Assembly (NCBI GenBank): GCA_905198745.1
Contig: CAJKDU010000002.1
Coordinates: forward strand, 1-64,000
Direction: 5' to 3'
From: an uncultured Prevotella sp.
GTDB lineage: Bacteria > Bacteroidota > Bacteroidia > Bacteroidales > Bacteroidaceae
DNA: 64,000 nucleotides
The translations under genes were made by a program, and so were the position numbers. Position 1 is the stretch's first letter. Every line of letters begins with the position of its first letter. Shown piece by piece: positions 61,860 to 64,000 of the stretch. The notes below the pieces were generated by a model that saw only the letters and a program-made list of their open reading frames with translations, was not told the DNA's origin and made no database searches.

Positions 61860-61977
61860 CTTCCAAGTATGCCATTATTACCTCCTAACGCCGCCTGTTT
61901 ACTGACCGTAACCCCAGTGGAAGTGGTTTACACGGCGACAGACTCAAGGCGCAAAACGAAACAAAAGTAAGCTTTTG

Positions 61978-62009
61978 CTTGCGGAATAGCGTAATAATGC
62001 TTAATTTTG
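61978..62009 (+). promoter_or_regulatory. Probable promoter of the PLD-helicase gene
   Basis: CTTG (61978-61981), a 20-base spacer and TAATTTTG (62002-62009); the ATG is at 62058. Confidence 0.6.
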
Positions 62010-62057
62010 CTGCACACAAAACTCAATGAGTCAACATTAACTTAGTCGCCTAATCGT

Positions 62058-64000
62058 ATGATTGAAACCGGTATTTACGAACAAATCATCAACAGCCTGT
62101 TCAAAAGCAAGATAGAATCGGCGGATGACAGTGCCTTCTTCATCGAGAACAAGAAAATAGGGAGGGAAGAGGCTGCCACCATCCTGTCAAGGTATCTTTA
62201 CCAAGTGTTGCAGAAAATATTCGCCTCGTTGCCCGACGACGACACGCTGTCTTCACGTTGCGTGGCGTTCGCCAATTCGGTGATAAGAAAGCTCGGACAG
62301 GACTTCAACTTCGACGACTACCAGAACAATCTGATTGATGCACAGGCGTCTATCCTGACGGCCGTCGTGGACAGAAGCAAATGCGACTATCCCGACATTG
62401 AGGAGTATGTGAAACAGATTACGCCCATCACCACGCTTTCCCGAAGCACGCTCTTCACCGGACTCGACCAATCGGTCAACATGGCAAGCGAACTGAAGAG
62501 GGAGATCCTTTCCTCCGACGAGATATGCTTTGTGGTTTCGTTCATAAGGAAGAGTGGACTGAATCTTATCAAGGAAGAGCTCAGGCGGTTTACCGACCAG
62601 GGGAAAAGGCTCCGGGTCATCACCACCACCTATATGAAGGCCACCCAGTATGAGGCCATTGCGGAACTTGCCAGGATGCAGAACACTGAAATACGCATTT
62701 CCTACAACGGCGACGAAGACCGCCTGCACGCCAAGGCCTATCTCTTTCTCCGCCACAGTGGGTTCCACACGGCCTACATCGGTTCGTCCAATCTCTCGCG
62801 GGCAGCACTGACCAAGGGACTGGAGTGGAACCTGAAAGCCACACAGATGGAACTGCCCTGTATCATCATGACGGTGAAGAACTCCTTCGAAACCTACTGG
62901 AACGATTCGTCCTTTGAACCCTTTGTGCTCGGACGCGACGACGAACGGCTCCAGCAAGCCCTTTCGCAACAACCGGTTTCGGGCTTTGACTATTCCGTGC
63001 TCGACATCATCAAGGCCAAGGACTATCAGAAGGAAATACTGGAGAAACTCGATGTGGAGCGCAAGATCCATGGCCACTACCGCAACCTCGTGGTGGCAGC
63101 CACGGGCACCGGAAAGACCGTCATAGCGGCCTTCGACTTCAAGCGCTTTGCCGAAAGCCATCCCCATCGCCACAACTTCCTCTTTGTGGTGCATCGGGAG
63201 GAAATCATCAAGCAGGCCTGCTACACGTTCCGCCAGGTGCTGGGCGACCAGAATTTCGGAGAGATGTGGTATGGCGGTCATGAGATAAAGAACTACAACC
63301 ACGTGTTCGCGTCCAAGGACATGCTCAACAACCGCATTGACGACCTTCCGCTCGAAGCCGACTACTACGACTATATCATCATCGATGAGGTGCATCACAT
63401 ATCGGCCGACAGCTACCGCAAAATCATCTCACACTTCCGCCCCAAGATACTGCTCGGCCTCACCGCCACACCCGAACGAATGGACGGGCAGGACATCATG
63501 CAGGACTTTGACGGACACATCAGCGCCGAGATACGGCTTACGGCAGCCCTGAACGCAGGTCTGCTGGCTCCGTTCAGCTACTACGGCATCACAGACAATG
63601 TGGACCTGTCGCAAGTGAGGTGGGAGAGAGGCCACTTTGTGGCGTCCGAACTCTCCAAGGTCTACACCGCCAACGACCAGCGCACGCAGGTCATTTGGAA
63701 GGCCATGGAGAAGTATCTCGACAATTACAACGATGTCAGGGCGTTGTGTTTCTGTGTCGATAAGGACCATGCCAGGTTCATGCAGGCCAAGTTCACCCTG
63801 GCCAACCTGCGTTCCGACGTGCTCACAAGCGACGACACGCCAGAGCACCGCAACAGTGTGCGACGCAAGCTGCGCAACAAGGAGATAAACTATCTCTTCG
63901 TGGTCGACATCTTCAACGAGGGTGTAGACATACCCGAAATAGACACCGTCATGTTCCTGCGACCTACGGAATCGCTCACCATCTTCCTTCAGCAGTTCGG
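62058..64000 (+). CDS. PLD-nuclease/SF2 helicase protein (partial, DUF3427-type)
   Basis: The gene is open to the end of the window (647 codons seen, no stop). Residues about 135-290 form a phospholipase-D-like nuclease module with H-A-K-A-Y-L-F (His224) and G-S-S-N-L-S. From residue about 335 an SF2 helicase starts: Walker A A-T-G-T-G-K-T (Lys353), I-I-D-E-V-H-H near residue 443, L-G-L-T-A-T-P-E-R-M and F-N-E-G-V-D-I-P-E-I-D-T. It is cut just before motif VI (Q-Q-F-G...). This architecture matches DUF3427-type restriction/defence-like helicases, which suggests, but does not prove, a phage-defence or DNA-processing system continuing to the right. Confidence 0.88.
   Translation, partial: MIETGIYEQIINSLFKSKIESADDSAFFIENKKIGREEAATILSRYLYQVLQKIFASLPDDDTLSSRCVAFANSVIRKLGQDFNFDDYQNNLIDAQASILTAVVDRSKCDYPDIEEYVKQITPITTLSRSTLFTGLDQSVNMASELKREILSSDEICFVVSFIRKSGLNLIKEELRRFTDQGKRLRVITTTYMKATQYEAIAELARMQNTEIRISYNGDEDRLHAKAYLFLRHSGFHTAYIGSSNLSRAALTKGLEWNLKATQMELPCIIMTVKNSFETYWNDSSFEPFVLGRDDERLQQALSQQPVSGFDYSVLDIIKAKDYQKEILEKLDVERKIHGHYRNLVVAATGTGKTVIAAFDFKRFAESHPHRHNFLFVVHREEIIKQACYTFRQVLGDQNFGEMWYGGHEIKNYNHVFASKDMLNNRIDDLPLEADYYDYIIIDEVHHISADSYRKIISHFRPKILLGLTATPERMDGQDIMQDFDGHISAEIRLTAALNAGLLAPFSYYGITDNVDLSQVRWERGHFVASELSKVYTANDQRTQVIWKAMEKYLDNYNDVRALCFCVDKDHARFMQAKFTLANLRSDVLTSDDTPEHRNSVRRKLRNKEINYLFVVDIFNEGVDIPEIDTVMFLRPTESLTIFLQQF

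Noticed and set aside
62253..63398. A 381-codon open frame on minus opposite the PLD-helicase
   Set aside because: The plus strand shows uninterrupted nuclease and helicase motifs.

Overview
This 64 kb window is chromosomal DNA of a Bacteroidales bacterium, most likely Prevotella in the broad sense (Prevotellaceae). The evidence is consistent. Nearly every transcription unit that can be read has a Bacteroidota-type promoter (TTTG, 19-21 bp, TAnnTTTG). The gene content includes a PorT-like barrel, GldE, hybrid one-protein two-component regulators, PL11/PL9 pectinases, BspA-like leucine-rich repeats and C-terminal sorting tails of the type IX secretion kind. The lpxC-fabZ fusion and the ExbB-ExbD-ExbD-TonB gene order are also typical. 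No insertion sequence, prophage or CRISPR array is visible.

Layout. 0-2.9 kb: a two-gene split 5'-nucleotidase, a PorT-like barrel, and a 56-residue 2x[4Fe-4S] ferredoxin gene with its own promoter and terminator. 3.4-8.9 kb (minus): an energy-transduction operon, exbB-exbD-exbD-tonB-PstS-like lipoprotein-TPR protein. 9-14 kb (minus): aspartate aminotransferase, lptF/G-ribBA and a START-like protein, followed by tRNA-Met(CAT) and class II aldolase on plus. 16-19 kb (minus): a membrane-anchored MutS-like ATPase overlapping an alpha/beta hydrolase.

18.9-31.3 kb (minus) is an accessory, pectin-oriented region. It holds a PL11 rhamnogalacturonan lyase, a sugar/H+ symporter, a BtuD-like ATPase with a PduO-type corrinoid adenosyltransferase, a giant hybrid two-component regulator, a decayed PL9-type pectate lyase, an odd 60-residue peptide and a frame-shifted BspA-like lipoprotein. 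No SusC/SusD pair is present, so this looks like a reduced or fragmented pectin locus. 31.3-32.1 kb is gene-free and carries a composite repeat and a promoter-terminator pair that defines a probable small RNA.

32-41 kb: RlpA and glutamate dehydrogenase (minus) diverge from a radical SAM gene and a gene for a receiver-like/PEP-synthase-N hybrid (plus). A glycine-zipper lipoprotein, LemA, a TPM-domain protein and tRNA-Gly(GCC) follow. 41-44 kb: unknown protein-ssb-gldE-phosphopantetheinyl transferase (plus). 44-52.4 kb (minus): PBP1A-PIF1-like helicase, and lpxD-lpxC/fabZ-lpxA-miaA. 52.6-59.3 kb (minus): a housekeeping series phoH-purC-menG-aroE-purM-prfA-pyrF with an apparent attenuator between purC and menG. 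59.5-61.4 kb (plus): a DUF5715 protein and glycerate kinase. The right edge starts a PLD-nuclease/SF2-helicase protein (probable defence type) that runs off the window.

The most notable non-gene signal is a roughly 260-280 bp composite intergenic repeat. It is present twice in opposite orientations (31.6-31.9 kb and 61.5-61.8 kb), is built from the same ordered blocks and hairpins, and has a related fragment near 3.0 kb.
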